A DNA stretch of 64,000 nt from Apodospora peruviana (GCA_033439685.1 JAUEDM010000003.1:898001-962000), one strand, 5' to 3'. Positions 33,230-45,173 are shown, counted from the first letter of the stretch. Numbers and translations are program-made. The notes: generated by a model not told the origin, from the letters alone.

Positions 33230-34906
33230 CTGTCTGGCACAATGTAGAAGTTTTGATCAAGATGAAGAAACAGAAAAACTGATGAGAAAGGGCCCCACGC
33301 CGAGGGAAAATCCCAGCTTTCATTGTTAGATGCAATGCAACCCTGGAGGGGTCATTGTGCTTTTGTCTCCATCAAGAAAAAAAAAACACCGGCATGCCCC
33401 ATTCGAGATGTTTGTTCCACACGGCACATCACGTAACCCACTTGAGCTTACCCCCTAGGTCCCCGTGCAGTTCCTGAACTGGTGGGGGCATGCATAACTA
33501 ATATTGGTTGGTGGCTGCTACGCATGCATCTTCTTGACTAACATTGAACCCTTGGGCCAAGTGAGGACCTATGTCGAATCCAGTCAAGCCATGAACTGAC
33601 ACCCAAGAGTCGTGGGGGATACACCATTTAGATGGAGTATATCAGGCAGTATTATATAACGTTAGTGTTCTTGTACTTATGATATGATGGTGGCTCAGTC
33701 TTTCACATCTGGTTGAACGTCTTGGCACGAAGGGGGATGAATCAGCGAGACCAGCACCCCCTGCCGTATGTATGTATCCATTTTAGGCACCCCCAGATTG
33801 TGCAGATAGGGTCCATCTGGTCTAACTACATGGAGGTTATCAAATTGTCGATCCAACGACTGGGCGGGTGCTGCCGATCCCAACCGAGTGGATGGAATTG
33901 AAAGCTTTTTCTTCCTTTCATATCCACCATGAGATGGAGTCCAATGTAGTGACTATGGAGTGTTTTCTCCGTCAATAATGTTCACAAAGAAGCTGCTTGG
34001 CCTTCAAGGCGAGAGCGGTGTCCTTCATCACATCCACATGTGATATCCACAACGACGCCGACTTTTCACAACGTGGGAATCCGCTCTGCACTGTTCAACC
34101 TGCGGTGAAAACCAATGAGCAAACAGGAAGTTTGTGTTGCCCAGTCGGCCAAAGTTTCCATCCTCGACGGTGACAAGTTAATAACGGCCGGGACGACGTT
34201 CCTGAGTGCTGCAGAATCCACGTTGCGTATTATTACTTATCTTTCTTTTCCCCTCACCCATGTTTTCAAAGTTGTGAAGATGCTGTCATGTCACACCGAG
34301 CGAAACCGACTGCTTCAGTTCTTTTTACTTGGGTCGCAAGTCAATGTAAGGACACAGTGAAGTGCTACGCATTAGCTTCAAGTCTCCTTTCCACGGAGTC
34401 CATCGACTCTGATACTACATGTACCCATAGGTACTCCGTATACACACTCCTGACAGAAAAACTTGGTGGTTTGGTTGGCCGTCCAGACCTAGACATGTCC
34501 GGGTACAGATGCAGACGTCCGAATGAACCCTTGAAGACGGCCTTGACAGCGTTATAAACAGGCGACCGCTAGTAACCAGTTCCCTCCCGGCATTGGGGCC
34601 ATGGCCCGATCCTGGACGGTCTTCTGAACGCCAGTGCCGTCCAATCGCAACCGTGGACAGATCCGTCTGCCCCTTGCAGACTCGTAAGGTCTTGTGCCGG
34701 GTGTTGGTTCCGGAGGTTGTCTCATGGCTCAATGGGTGGCATCAATTCAGGATTTCCAAGGATATCAACCAAGGAAAAATATGATATCTGTCAGACTTGA
34801 CCAGTGTATTTTGCCGCTCTCCTACAGCCTTAAATGCCGCTGATATCCCATCGTTTGACCCCGAGGATCATGATCAGGAACCTCCTATCCACTCACCGCC
34901 GCCAAG
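33230..34906. other. Intergenic, no gene seen
   Basis: 1.7 kb between the P450 start and the rhodopsin-domain relic. Only short chance frames are present. It probably holds the P450 promoter. An A-run lies at about 33377-33386. Confidence 0.45.
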
Positions 34907-36112
34907 ATGGCAAGAGAGTACATCCCCGTGACGAACAGTGCCCGTGACGCATTGGTGGGCATTTCGTTTCTATGGGTCCTTTCGTGATGGGCCTTTGGCT
35001 TGTTGGCCGGTATCGCGGCATTGGAGTCGGGTTTGATGATATACTGGCCGTTGTGTCATAGGCAAGTCTCTCGAGCTCTGCGAAAAGTCAAAAGGCTGCC
35101 TGCTAATCTGACGGGCTGACACGGTTTCTCTCGGGAAGTACCATCGGTTTCGATGCCGCAGTGTTCTCATCTGGCATCGGTTATGATCTTGATCCAAATG
35201 CCCACCTCTTCCCGACACGAGAGCAAAACACCTTCACCACCAAACCGGTCCAACCGCTGATAACATACCTGGGGTCATGCAGTAATGGGAAACATGGGGT
35301 TCCTCATGAAAGTCACCTTCATCTTCACCTTGGTCTACCTTTGCGCCCTCGCTGCGCTTAAGCCCAGCCAGCTGTACTTCTACTACCGTGCCTTCTCAAT
35401 CCAGCTCAAGGTCTGGATTTACCTCGTCGCCGGAATTGTCGTGGTCTGGGGGGTCATCTTCACATTTATCTTCATCTTCCTCTGCGATCCCGTCTCGCAG
35501 CGGTGGACGCTCGAGCGGATCGGCCATTGCATGGACCAGATCCTGGTGCTAAAGTCGCTCATCATGACCAACGTGCTGACCGACATGATGATTATCATAC
35601 TGCCGATGTGGACCGTTTGGCAGCTACAGATGCGCATGACAGAGAAAATTTCCTTGTTGGGTTGCTTTGCCATCGGTCTTGCGTATGTTGTCCAAGTACC
35701 CACCTATCCTCTGTTGATACCGTCCAAGTCAGTTACTAACCTGGATAAAACTCCACAGATGCGTCATCATTGGAATCGTCCGGTCCTGGCAGATCTTTGT
35801 TATAGACATGGCCACAAACTTCACCGGTACCTCGCAGACCACCTTTCATGCTCTGCACCGTGGAGCTCATGCTCGCAATTCTACCTGCGGTGGAGGCAGA
35901 AGCACAAGTCAATGTCGGCCGACGACAGCTACAGCAACCCTCGTGAGGTTGGCACACCTAAGTTGCCGAAGAGCGCAAACCAGGATACAAGTGAATCCGT
36001 ATCGGGCAATTACGCTGCCCTGGATAGAGCTGGTATGTTGGGCGTTTTTTGCCAAAATATTATTCCTCCCAGCCATTGTGCTGAGATGTCTAACTTGGCT
36101 GCCACTGGATGA
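34907..36112 (+). pseudogene. SAT4/PTH11-type rhodopsin-domain membrane protein, frame-broken
   Basis: The pieces read in order like a fungal integral membrane protein with the rhodopsin domain. They are AREYIPVTNSARDALVGISF at the N-terminus, VMGLWLVGRYRGIGVGFDD, VFSSGIGYDLDPNAHLFP, and KVTFIFTLVYLCALAALKP. A central block of transmembrane helices (VWIYLVAGIVVVWGVIFTF; MIIILPMWTVWQLQMR) follows. After an intron at 35683-35758 come GIVRSWQIFVIDMATNFTGT, then MLCTVELMLAI. The last piece is a polar tail (FYLRWRQKHKSMSADDSYSN). Reading-frame changes are needed near 34983, 35280, 35847 and 35876, and the last transmembrane segment is lost. With four breaks this is a pseudogene, not a sequencing slip. 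Intact relatives are seven-helix receptors or transport-like proteins of unknown ligand. Confidence 0.75.
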
Positions 36113-37054
36113 CAAGGGAGACGAAGCGGAGAGCAACCACGACGGCAGCTCACAGAGAGAGCTCACGAAGCCTCGCGCCGATGCCACCATTCGTGTGTCT
36201 ACGAACTGGGAGGTGACCCATGGGACAACTTGAACGGGCTGAATGGAGGGTTCAGCGTCATGTTGGTCGAGTATCGACTACTTGTAGGGGTGTTTTCGGT
36301 TCTATTGTCCGGGCTAAAAACCTGGAGCCTCCCAGGAAGAGGAACTGAGGGCTTATTAGATTTCTCCAAGTTTGATATTTCACAGGCGGTTGATATGAGA
36401 CAAACACTAAGGTAGTGATCACCTCGGCGTTCGGACCTTGAGATTTCCACGTTAGGTCTAAATAGCTATAGATAGTTACCACGCGACGCCACTTGCAATT
36501 GCGAATGGGGAAAGGACGTGAATACATTCATTCCAAAGGACCCCTGCTAGGTAACGCCAAACCTTATTCTATCGACAGTTCATACGAGCCTCCTCGTGGA
36601 GCCAGAATACTAGAGACTTGGCCTAACCGCCGCCAAGATCACCACCAGATCGATCAGACCTAATAATAGAGGCCGTCCTTTCTAATTACAAGTCCAATAA
36701 GTATATGGATAACTCAAAAGAGTAAATTACTCCATCCCCGGCTTCTGTATTGTACAACCTTATCCTGTTGCTGTCCAACAGGGGAAAGGTGAACACTTTT
36801 CCTAAATCAAGTGAATTCAAGTGTCGCTTCTTTTCTTCGCCACAACGCCGCCACCACTGTTACCACGACATGGCAATTTAGCCTGTCGGTTACCACGCAA
36901 CTGGCAGCAAACAGGCTCCGTCCATCATCCTTGGTATACAAACGGACCATCATCGACGAACTCGTCGACCTCATCGTCATCGAAAACCATCGCGCCAACG
37001 ACAAATAACGGAGAAAACCCCCGAAAGAAAACAAAACAAGGAATTGCGTAAAAC
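36113..37054. other. Intergenic between convergent units
   Basis: Downstream of the rhodopsin-domain relic and of the minus-strand glycosyltransferase-like gene. Somewhat AT-rich. No gene supported. Confidence 0.45.
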
Positions 37055-38617
37055 TCAGTCCTTCCAATCCTTCTCCACAAGCCACTGGTCCTCAAACTTG
37101 AGCCCGCCGCCGTCGACCAGATCGCAGTCCCTGTGTCCCCATTTATGCCGGTACACGTTCCTACCCGTCTCGGTCATGATGTTGATCGCCTCGGCCAAAC
37201 CCGCAGCATCGTAATAAAAGGGCTCATCCTTGCCGCCGTGCTGGCTCGTCTGCCACGTGTTGCGCCCGCGGTCGCCGTGCTTGTAGTGCCACATGCCGTC
37301 GGCGGTGCGCATGAGCGCGCGCCACTTGTCTAGATTTTTCTTGTCTTGTTCCTCCGCAGTAGCATCGCGAACGCTACTGTTCGGTCGGTCGTCTCGGGTC
37401 TCGACTCTGGTTTCGGTTTTGTCGTCGTGGTCAGGTCGGTATGCGGCCACGCGCCGTTTCGGTGTGTCGAGCATCGCTGAGGGGGGTTTGGTGTCTCGTC
37501 GTCTTCTCAGTCTCTGCTTTGTTGACGCATCAACGTCTGCTCCCGCTTTCGAAGAACCAAACCACCCCCTCTTGACCATGGGTCCATCCGCAGGCTGCGG
37601 CGGCGGCGGATTTGGGTCAACAAACTCGGGCTTGGCCCCATCTATCCGGTAGAGCGCGCTCAAATCAGCCAGAGCGACACTCACGTCGGTGACGATGCCC
37701 GCCTTCGCGTCCTTCATGCTCCAGCCGCGCATCTTGAGGCGGGAATGCATGTCGCAATCGGTAATATAATACGGGATCAGCGTGTCCCACCCGCCCACGT
37801 CCTCGTACGCGGCCGGATTGACAAGCGCGAGGTGGTCGTACGCGAAAAACCGAATGCCCCAGCGCGGATCTTCGGTGCGTGCTTCTTTGAGGGCCTTCAC
37901 GGCTAGCTCGTACACCGTCATGTAGCCCGCCTCGTTGAACCTGGGCGTCACGCCGTCGAGCCCGTCCTCGTACGAGAGCGCCAGCACGTCCATGTGGCTC
38001 CAGAAGTAGTAGGGCCAGTCGTGCTGATAGCTAAGCGCCAGATAGAAATTTTGGAGCTGCGCAAAGCTGAGAAGCGTGGGCGTCTGCACGATGGTTACAC
38101 CCAACATTTTTAGTTGGGTGTGGTTCATGAAGAAGGGGTTTTGGAGGGACAGCTGGCCGCGCGCGTTGGCTTGCTGGACGCCCGTGTTCTCGACGACGTA
38201 GATCTGGGAGGCGGGCCAGCCGGCGGTGAGGTAGCTGGTCACGGCCTGAAGCAGGATGGGCCAAGTGCGCGAGAAGCCGATCAGCAGCGGCGGCGCGACC
38301 GGCAGTGAGTACTCCTTGTGCAGGTCGGCGCGCGGCTCGTTCCATTTCGGGATCGGCGGGGGTGTTGCGACCGACGACAGGAGCGGGAAGTTGTCCTTGA
38401 CCGGCGGCGGCGTGTATGTCGGCTTGGGTTTGTATATCGGGACATGCGGCTTCTTGTTGGCGGGATCCGAAGGGGGCTTGAGCTTGTCGAAGACGACGTC
38501 GTCGAGGCCTGGTCGGCCGGTGAAATGCTGGAATGAGGTCACCACGATGAGGGATGTGAAGGCGAGTCCGACCAGGCCGAATACCTGCCGCTGGCTCGGC
38601 ATCGTGATGAGTCTCAT
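37055..38617 (-). CDS. Type II membrane protein, glycosyltransferase-like, 520 aa
   Basis: A single exon. The first ATG is at 38617; a second in-frame ATG five codons on (MPSQRQVFG) is also possible. One transmembrane anchor at about residues 13-30 (VFGLVGLAFTSLIVVTSF) follows a short basic cytosolic tail. After a Pro-rich stem (PTYTPPPVK) comes a GT-A-like domain with PLLIGFSRTWPILLQAVTSY, SQIYVVENTG, the acidic SHMDVLALSYEDG (a possible DxD-like metal site) and YITDCDMHSRLKMRGWS. A polar insert of about 110 residues rich in Arg/Asp interrupts it before the conserved end (YYDAAGLAEAINIMTETGRN; RHKWGHRDCDL). The topology fits a Golgi enzyme acting on glycans. The assignment rests on topology and pattern; donor and acceptor are unknown. 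Confidence 0.75.
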   Translation of the reverse strand: MRLITMPSQRQVFGLVGLAFTSLIVVTSFQHFTGRPGLDDVVFDKLKPPSDPANKKPHVPIYKPKPTYTPPPVKDNFPLLSSVATPPPIPKWNEPRADLHKEYSLPVAPPLLIGFSRTWPILLQAVTSYLTAGWPASQIYVVENTGVQQANARGQLSLQNPFFMNHTQLKMLGVTIVQTPTLLSFAQLQNFYLALSYQHDWPYYFWSHMDVLALSYEDGLDGVTPRFNEAGYMTVYELAVKALKEARTEDPRWGIRFFAYDHLALVNPAAYEDVGGWDTLIPYYITDCDMHSRLKMRGWSMKDAKAGIVTDVSVALADLSALYRIDGAKPEFVDPNPPPPQPADGPMVKRGWFGSSKAGADVDASTKQRLRRRRDTKPPSAMLDTPKRRVAAYRPDHDDKTETRVETRDDRPNSSVRDATAEEQDKKNLDKWRALMRTADGMWHYKHGDRGRNTWQTSQHGGKDEPFYYDAAGLAEAINIMTETGRNVYRHKWGHRDCDLVDGGGLKFEDQWLVEKDWKD

Positions 38618-40898
38618 GTTTATGGGTGCGCGCCGAGCGGGGCGGCGGTGAGCGCCTCAACTCCAACAGATGTGACGACGATTAAGGGGTCAGGATACTT
38701 GTTGGTAAAATAGGAGGAGAGGTGTGGATTGAGTTCTGACGGCGCGCAACTGAGATGGCGTCTCTGGTCCGCGTGGCGCGTGACAGATCAGACGATGAGA
38801 ACCGAGAAGAATATCGGTTCGGGAACACTGCAGCGAGCGATTATAGAGCGTATGACTGGTGAGTGAGGTCGATGGCGGCACACTTGGGATGGAAACACCG
38901 GCAGAGTCATGTTCAGAGCAAAGTAAAACTGTGAAAGTGAAAGGGGTCGGGTCACATTTGACGGGGCCCAAGCAACACGGGAGAGGTGCCATGCTGCTTC
39001 CTGCCATGGTTGGTGGTACGGCGTAAGAAGGATCGGATCATAAAAGCCTATGGACTCCAGGGAGGAGAGCCAACAAGCGCCCAGACATCAGCCCTGCGAG
39101 AATAGCGAAGAAGTGACCTTGTGGAACGCACACCTGGTCGTCGTCACCTCCACCACTACCAGTTCTTGAGTGTCAAACGATAACGGGTGCGGACAGGACT
39201 GGTTTGCGTATTTGGTACGTATTGGGCACGTATTACAGTACTACCAGGAGGACGAATACGACCGAGACCCGACACCTCCCTTACCTCCCACGTCCATTAA
39301 AGTCCAGTCAGATTCTCTTCCGATAACAGATCCGCAGGTCCCGTTCAGTAATGGACCCTTTTTGTCGTCCTTTGATGCAATTGTGGATGTTTTAAACTTT
39401 CAAGGGGAGCTAGTGCAAATGAGCCACATGTCCGGAACCGCAAATGTCCATTCAGACGACAGATGGAGGGATAAGGAATGAATGCTCCGGGCAAGGGCGC
39501 TAGCCTGAATGCAGGTCTCCGTCCACATGACGTGCCCTTCATCAATGTCGTGTATCTAGTACCTACTGTATTATCGCAAGGTACCTGTAATACTACAGCG
39601 TCCAAGCCTCAATGAAGTGGGATAGAAGGAAGGGCCAAGTATTGCAGGATCCGGTGAAGAAAACACGACAGGGAAAGAAGCGACGTTGTTTACAACGGAG
39701 AATAGCGGAGCTAGGCCATTCTGCTGTTTGCCGTGATCCGGAAATCGTGCACTTGTTGGTTAGAGCCGCAGTCTTGGCGTGCTTGGCGTGCTTGGCGTTT
39801 TCGCTTCCAGTTGCCGGCGGCCGCCCGATCTCCACTGGAGATTCCAGGTTTTGCTTCCGGAAAACAGGTAACTATACTTTGTTGCAAACTTATAAAGGGC
39901 CCGCAACTTCATTTATCTCAAACAGATTCCTTGTGTTTTGTCTTTCGTTCACTGCGGTAAAATGGTACAACTACCTTACGGGTTACAGAGTTTGGTCATC
40001 CGCCAAGTCTGCTCTTGATGACATCATCGCACCAACCAAAAACCCCCGGCCGCTGCGGCCGCCTTGGCGTTTTTCTCTCAAGTCTCAATGCGCAAAACGC
40101 GGCCCCCACTACGGAATAGCACCAGACCTGTCCTGATTCGCGAACTTGGGCCGGTCCCGCTCCCGGCCCAGACTTCAAGGTGTGGTGTAACCACAGCAGA
40201 AAGCACTAGCAGGTTTTGGAGAGATTTGCTGCAGATGCTGATATTGAACCCTTTTGTGGTTTCATGCAGCCCCAATGCCCAGGCGGCAACATCTCCTGCC
40301 GTAAGATTACGAATGACACAGTTCCGTTACGGATATGTCAGGTAATGACGAGTTACGGATCGTATTCCATGTTAGTGCTGACTGCCCAGTACCCAACACC
40401 ACTCGGCCTCGGTGCATTACGCGTCCGGTCTTTCTCACTTTGGGCAAGTTAACCATAACTGCAGACAGTTGGTTTCCCCCCTATTCTCCGCTTTGTACTC
40501 CGTATTGCCTTGTAATCCATCGGCATCGAATGCGAACCATGTCACCTGTCCAAAACTGTCAAAACACCAGTGAAGATCAAGACTAGGTAGTACCTAGGTC
40601 TTGCTCATCCAGCGGGGATGGGCCAATAACTTAATTATATTTGACATAAACAGGATCCGATCACGAAACGCACCCTGCCCGGTTTGGTGGTTTGAGTTCG
40701 ATTATTCGTAGTAATTGACGTTTGAAATCATAAGCCCAAACGGCAGGCCGGTGTTGCGGATGATCCCGTAGCCTAGGGCTCCTCGGAAAAGAACATTGAA
40801 AACACCCAGGCGGTCAACCCTGTCAAAGTTAATTTGGACGGACTGCTCGCCTACCATATAGAGAAACAACGTGTAACCCAGCACCCATCAGACACGCT
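38618..40898. other. 2.3-kb intergenic region
   Basis: No gene is supported. Open frames at 39170-39481 and 39612-40136 lack ATG starts or motifs. GTACCTACTGTATTATCGCA-type and GTAGTACCTAGG sequences near 39560 and 40589 belong to the recurring motif. The glycosyltransferase-like gene's promoter lies at the left end. Confidence 0.45.
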
Positions 40899-42485
40899 CT
40901 ATCTGTATGCACTGTCATCATCATCAATGGTCGTGTTGGGAACCTCTCCAGCGTCGACAAGGAGACCGGCAACGATAGGGTCGGTGACGCCACTCAGAAC
41001 CGAGTTACCCTCATCATCCACTTGATCGACATCCGCCCCGGCGGCAATAAGCATTTCCAAGCACTCAATAGTGTTTTCAGGCGTGCCTTTCTCTCTGCGA
41101 GTGCGGGGATACCCCCAGAGACTGTCCGTACTAACCAGCGCGTGAAGGGGCGTGTTATTGGGGTTACGTCCTCCTCCGGCCAGTCTCCCGAGGCGCAGGT
41201 TTGGATCAGCTCCCGCGTTGAGGAGAAGACGTATGGTTCTGGCATCTCTATAAGCGCATGCGGTATAGAGGGCGGCTTTGCCGGCAAGCTCGAGGTTGAT
41301 GTCGATGAGTCCCGGATGCTGTTGGAGGAGCAACTCGACGATAGAGGGACGCCTGTATCTTACAGCTGCGTGCAGCGCCGAATTCGCTTGCTCTGCTGTC
41401 TCGATGTATCGGGAAAGTACTCTCACAGTTTCCAAGTGACCGTGCTCGATTGCCATGGTGATGGGGGAGACGTGGCAGGTGGTCGAAATTGCCTCGACGC
41501 AGCCATTGTTCAGACAAACTGTGTCGAAGGGAGAGACGCCCGCATCAACGAGTGCCTTGACAATGTTGGGGTGGTTCTGGCTCGCAGCAAGGATTGCTGG
41601 TGTTTCGCCGTAGCGAGTTCGTATGCTGGCATCGGCACCCGCCGCCAGTAGCAGACGGACGATCTCTTCGAGCCCCTTGCGAGCAGCCCAGCAGAGAGGA
41701 GACCCCGAGTAGACGCAACCCGTGTTGACGTCTGTCTCTGGACGAGAGAGTAACAGCTTGACGTACTCGGTCAGTCCAAGCTGAACCGCCACCGTCAGCG
41801 GGGTGCTCCTGTTGTCAAGGAGGTGTGGAATGGTTTCATTCTGGGTGGCTTGATTCCAGACATCTATCCACTGCTCGAAGGTCTTGCCTGTGAGAAAGCT
41901 GTCCAGGATCTCGTTGATCTCCGTCTGCTCGTGCCCCAAAAGACTGGCCTTCTGCACATGGACGGGCCAATTGACTGCAGCGTAATCGGCAAATGGAAGA
42001 CGCGGTACCTGCTCGTCTTCGTAGTCCCAGGAAAATGGCCCTTGGGGCTCGACATCTGATGCATGATTAGGGGAGCCGGATGACAGATAACACAGACAGA
42101 GGACGGCGAGACGGTTATGTGCTGGGCCTGGCTCAAGACCAGAATGGAATTCGTCTGTGGATTCAGGCGAGCAGAGGGTCGCTTCGGTAACGGACTCGGT
42201 CACATTATTGTGTCCCACAGATATGGTCTCGTCTGGGAGGATTTGCAATGGCAATTTGCAGGCGGAGCGGACTAGTTCTTTGACGGCGCTGAGATTGCGG
42301 CTTTCGGGAGGGTATTGCGTAACATTGATGAGGTCCGCCATCTCGAGCAGCCGCAAGGGCCGAGTGGCATGCATGGCGGCCTGCCGAATGAGGAGCCGAG
42401 CTTTTGTGAGAGGTACAGGGTCTTGATGCTGATGTAAATTCCTGGCTTTAATATGACATTCGGTCTCGAAGGAAACTGCAGTCAC
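40899..42485 (-). CDS. Ankyrin-repeat protein, 5'-truncated NACHT-ankyrin type
   Basis: An open frame of 528 codons follows an in-frame TGA at 42486. The first ATG is at 42374, giving 491 residues. The N-terminal part (MHATRPLRLLEMADLINVTQ; ISVGHNNVTESV) resembles the winged-helix and linker region that follows a NACHT ATPase in fungal STAND proteins. About eight ankyrin repeats follow from residue 230 on (STPLTVAVQLGLTEYVKLLL; GSPLCWAARKGLEEIVRLLL; RTRYGETPAILAASQNHPN; ADPNLRLGR). The P-loop ATPase and any upstream effector domain are missing. I found no upstream exon that restores them. Intact relatives are NLR-like proteins linked to vegetative incompatibility or defence. This copy is either a free ankyrin adaptor or a truncated pseudogene. 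Confidence 0.75.
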   Translation of the reverse strand: MTAVSFETECHIKARNLHQHQDPVPLTKARLLIRQAAMHATRPLRLLEMADLINVTQYPPESRNLSAVKELVRSACKLPLQILPDETISVGHNNVTESVTEATLCSPESTDEFHSGLEPGPAHNRLAVLCLCYLSSGSPNHASDVEPQGPFSWDYEDEQVPRLPFADYAAVNWPVHVQKASLLGHEQTEINEILDSFLTGKTFEQWIDVWNQATQNETIPHLLDNRSTPLTVAVQLGLTEYVKLLLSRPETDVNTGCVYSGSPLCWAARKGLEEIVRLLLAAGADASIRTRYGETPAILAASQNHPNIVKALVDAGVSPFDTVCLNNGCVEAISTTCHVSPITMAIEHGHLETVRVLSRYIETAEQANSALHAAVRYRRPSIVELLLQQHPGLIDINLELAGKAALYTACAYRDARTIRLLLNAGADPNLRLGRLAGGGRNPNNTPLHALVSTDSLWGYPRTRREKGTPENTIECLEMLIAAGADVDQVDDEGNSVLSGVTDPIVAGLLVDAGEVPNTTIDDDDSAYR

Positions 42486-43806
42486 TCACGTCGTCCCGTG
42501 GGAGCATCATCGGAACCGCACCTTGATTGGGGCGGGATAAAGGTCACATGGTGTGCTCTGTCGCGGAGCAGATTAGGTCTAGAGCAGTGGAAGGCTCGAT
42601 GGGAACCTGTCTGTACTCGACCACTGCATCAGGTGCATCGCTCACTTGGATGATGCATAAGGTAATGTACCTAGGTACGGAGTAGCTGAGCCATCTTGAA
42701 GAAACAAATCTTGGAACGATCGAATGGATCATTTAATAGCCAGGTTCGGCCTGGCACGGATGGGTTTGGTGACTCAGAGACTGGGCTTTAGTAAGGTATG
42801 CATGCCACTGTTGCCACTGCAAGGGAGTGGAAGTTACAGTACGGATTATGTTTCCGACCTACCTGAGGTAAGTTAGGTACAATGCTAGCTGGACTTGGCG
42901 CGTTGCCCTTCGTTCGAGTCGCTCCGCCTTGACGCTAAAAGCGGATCGTCAACATACAGCATACTGTAAGATGCGTTTGAAAATCTCAACTCTTGCAATC
43001 CTATCCCAAGGCTGGTCGTCGCGTGTTAATCATCCTGGCGACAAACTTAAGCTAGAAACAGCATAGAAGGCTTAATAGTAAGACCTGGGCAGCAGATGCA
43101 GGGCAGAATCACCAAAGTCCGAAAGCGGTCCGAGTCGGTCTACATGCAAACAATGTGCACTCTAATCCTCGAACTGGTCTGGACCTGCATTGTTGGCTTG
43201 TCCCGTGGGAGACCCATAATTGATGAAACCCGAGCTGGGTCACTGAAAAGGGAGGAAGAGAAATCAAGGATGGAGATGCTAGGCGACGGTCCGAGTCAGT
43301 CGCAGGTACGACGAACTTACCTCAGGTAGACAGAATTCGAGGTATGTCGCACAACCATCGGGCCGAAATTACGGGTTCAAAAACGCCCTACTTGATACAG
43401 GCTTGGTTCCTTTCTGTTGCTCTTGCGGTCAAACGGGATTCCGGATCACTACAGAATAATCCTTGTGGATTGTGGAGCTGGTAGGCATCGACTACCTTAC
43501 CTACCTTACCGATTTCTGAAGACCGAGGCCAATGATTGATATCCGAGTCCCAAGAAACGACCCACCTCTTAAGTATAGAACATCTCCAGTACAACAGCAG
43601 CTTCTTGAAGCCAGACCTAGCTCTTTCTTATATATATCACACGTGTAACCCGTTGTGTCAGGGATAATTTCACGGTCGGTTCCATTTTTCGCATCATTAC
43701 TTTCGTTTCGACGTGGTTTCTTTGCACAGTACGACGATCCCTAACCTATTCCTCCATTCCACGTAACTTGTGTACTTGAGATCTCACCCCCCGAATAAAA
43801 GTAATC
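42486..43806. other. Intergenic rich in TACCTAGGTA-type motifs
   Basis: No gene supported. The motif family is dense here: GTACCTAGGTACGG (42668), ACCTGAGGTAAGTTAGGTAC (42862), ACTTACCTCAGGTAG (43313) and CTACCTTACCTACCTTACC (43492). Confidence 0.5.
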
Positions 43807-45173
43807 ATGCTACCCAAAGAAGGGGAAATCAAGTTTCACGAAGTCATCGGTAGAGGAGGATGCGACTAGCAGGTGGTGATCTACTCGCGCTCTATCACAG
43901 GTACAAGAGAGAAGAAACGACTTTGCATACGTTGCTCTGGAGATGCATGGATCAGATGTAAAATGTCATTGAGTACCTCGACAGCAAACAGCTAGTGCAC
44001 CGGGACATCAAGTCGGACAACATTCTCTTTCTCAAAGAACAGAATGACGGGCCCGTCAGCTTCAAGCTCACCGACTTTGGCCTTGCCGCTAGTCCAAACA
44101 TATCGACCCAAACAAACAGGGTGCGTGGCACCGCCGGCTTCATAGCCCCCGAGATGTTTAGGGGGTATCGAACGTGTAAAGCGGACCTGTGGTTTTGTTT
44201 GTCGCCATTCTCGAGATGGTTCCGGGGAGTGCCCTCTATCAGCTAAACATTAGTGACCTAAGAGGGGACTCTAAAACCATAAGCGACAAGGCCGTAGCCG
44301 CGGCCCTTCGGGATGCGCATGTGTATACCTGCCTGGAGGGCATGGCCCGAGAAGACCATAACGTCAGGTACTCGGCCAGCCGATGCCTTGAAATGCTCCA
44401 GGACAGGTTCTCGACTAAGCAACACGGCACCGCAACGGCTCCCTGCAGAACAGAGAGAGACTTCCCAACACGCTGTTATTGCAGAACCTAGGTCTAGAGC
44501 TGCAACGCAACGTGGCGCAGGCTTTCGTTTAACGACGAAGGTGCCAATGGGAGGAGGAGGGGGGGAGGAGGCGGCGGGCACGTTGCGGATGAAAACCGGC
44601 GTCGTCCTCCGCTCGCGTTTTCAAGACACATGCCGAAAGCTTCCTATCATCCAGGGCCTGGCACTGGCATGGCGCGGCGAGCTTCAGAACTATCTCTGTA
44701 TGCTGCGCCGCTGCAACATGGAGCAATCCCGATAGTAAAGCCTGCACGCTTGTCATATGCCGTACAGGCGCCAGGACACGTCTATGTACCGACTCCAGGA
44801 CAGACATATGTAACCCGGGCTTCAGCATCCGTCCAGGGAATAGGCGCCATCCCACCGCAGCAGTAACACTGGCCTACTATTCCTCATGCCCAGCAGCCTG
44901 TTATTCCTCAGGTCAGACAACCATCTGAAATTCTTCCTTTCTGTTTTTTCTCAAGTCCAGCAACAATCTCAATCTCAATATGCTGGGCGGCAACCACCCC
45001 AATATCAAACGCCATACCCTATGGTTCCTAATGCGCAACCACCTCAATATAAAACGCAATACCCCATCGTCACGAATGCGCAACCGTCTCAATATAAAAC
45101 ACCATATCCTATTATTCCCAATGTGCAACCACCCGGATATGTTCGCCTCACCAGGAAGTACTTGTACCCTTGA
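43807..45173 (+). pseudogene. Protein kinase with repeat tail, degraded
   Basis: Starts MLPKEGEIKFHEVIGRGG (a glycine-loop start), then hits TAG at 43868. Most of the N-lobe, including the VAIK lysine, is lost. A stretch reads NDFAYVALEMHGSDVK. The C-lobe is recognisable at 43980-44180: VHRDIKSDNILF (catalytic loop), KLTDFGLAAS (DFG) and GTAGFIAPEMF (APE-like). A frame change follows near 44190, then VLFVAILEMVPGSALYQL and a helical end (HNVRYSASRCLEMLQDRFS). Downstream are Gln/Pro/Tyr-rich stretches (VYVPTPGQTYVTR) and a 45-bp tandem repeat. At least two stops and two frame changes are needed, so it is not functional as a kinase. Confidence 0.75.
44991..45140 (+). repeat. 45-bp tandem repeat, three full copies and one partial
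   Basis: Units start at 44991, 45036, 45081 and (partial) 45126. Each encodes a 15-residue block of the form QPPQYKTPYPIVTNA with a few changes. The substitutions between copies are moderate and the frame is kept, which suggests it was once coding. Confidence 0.9.
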
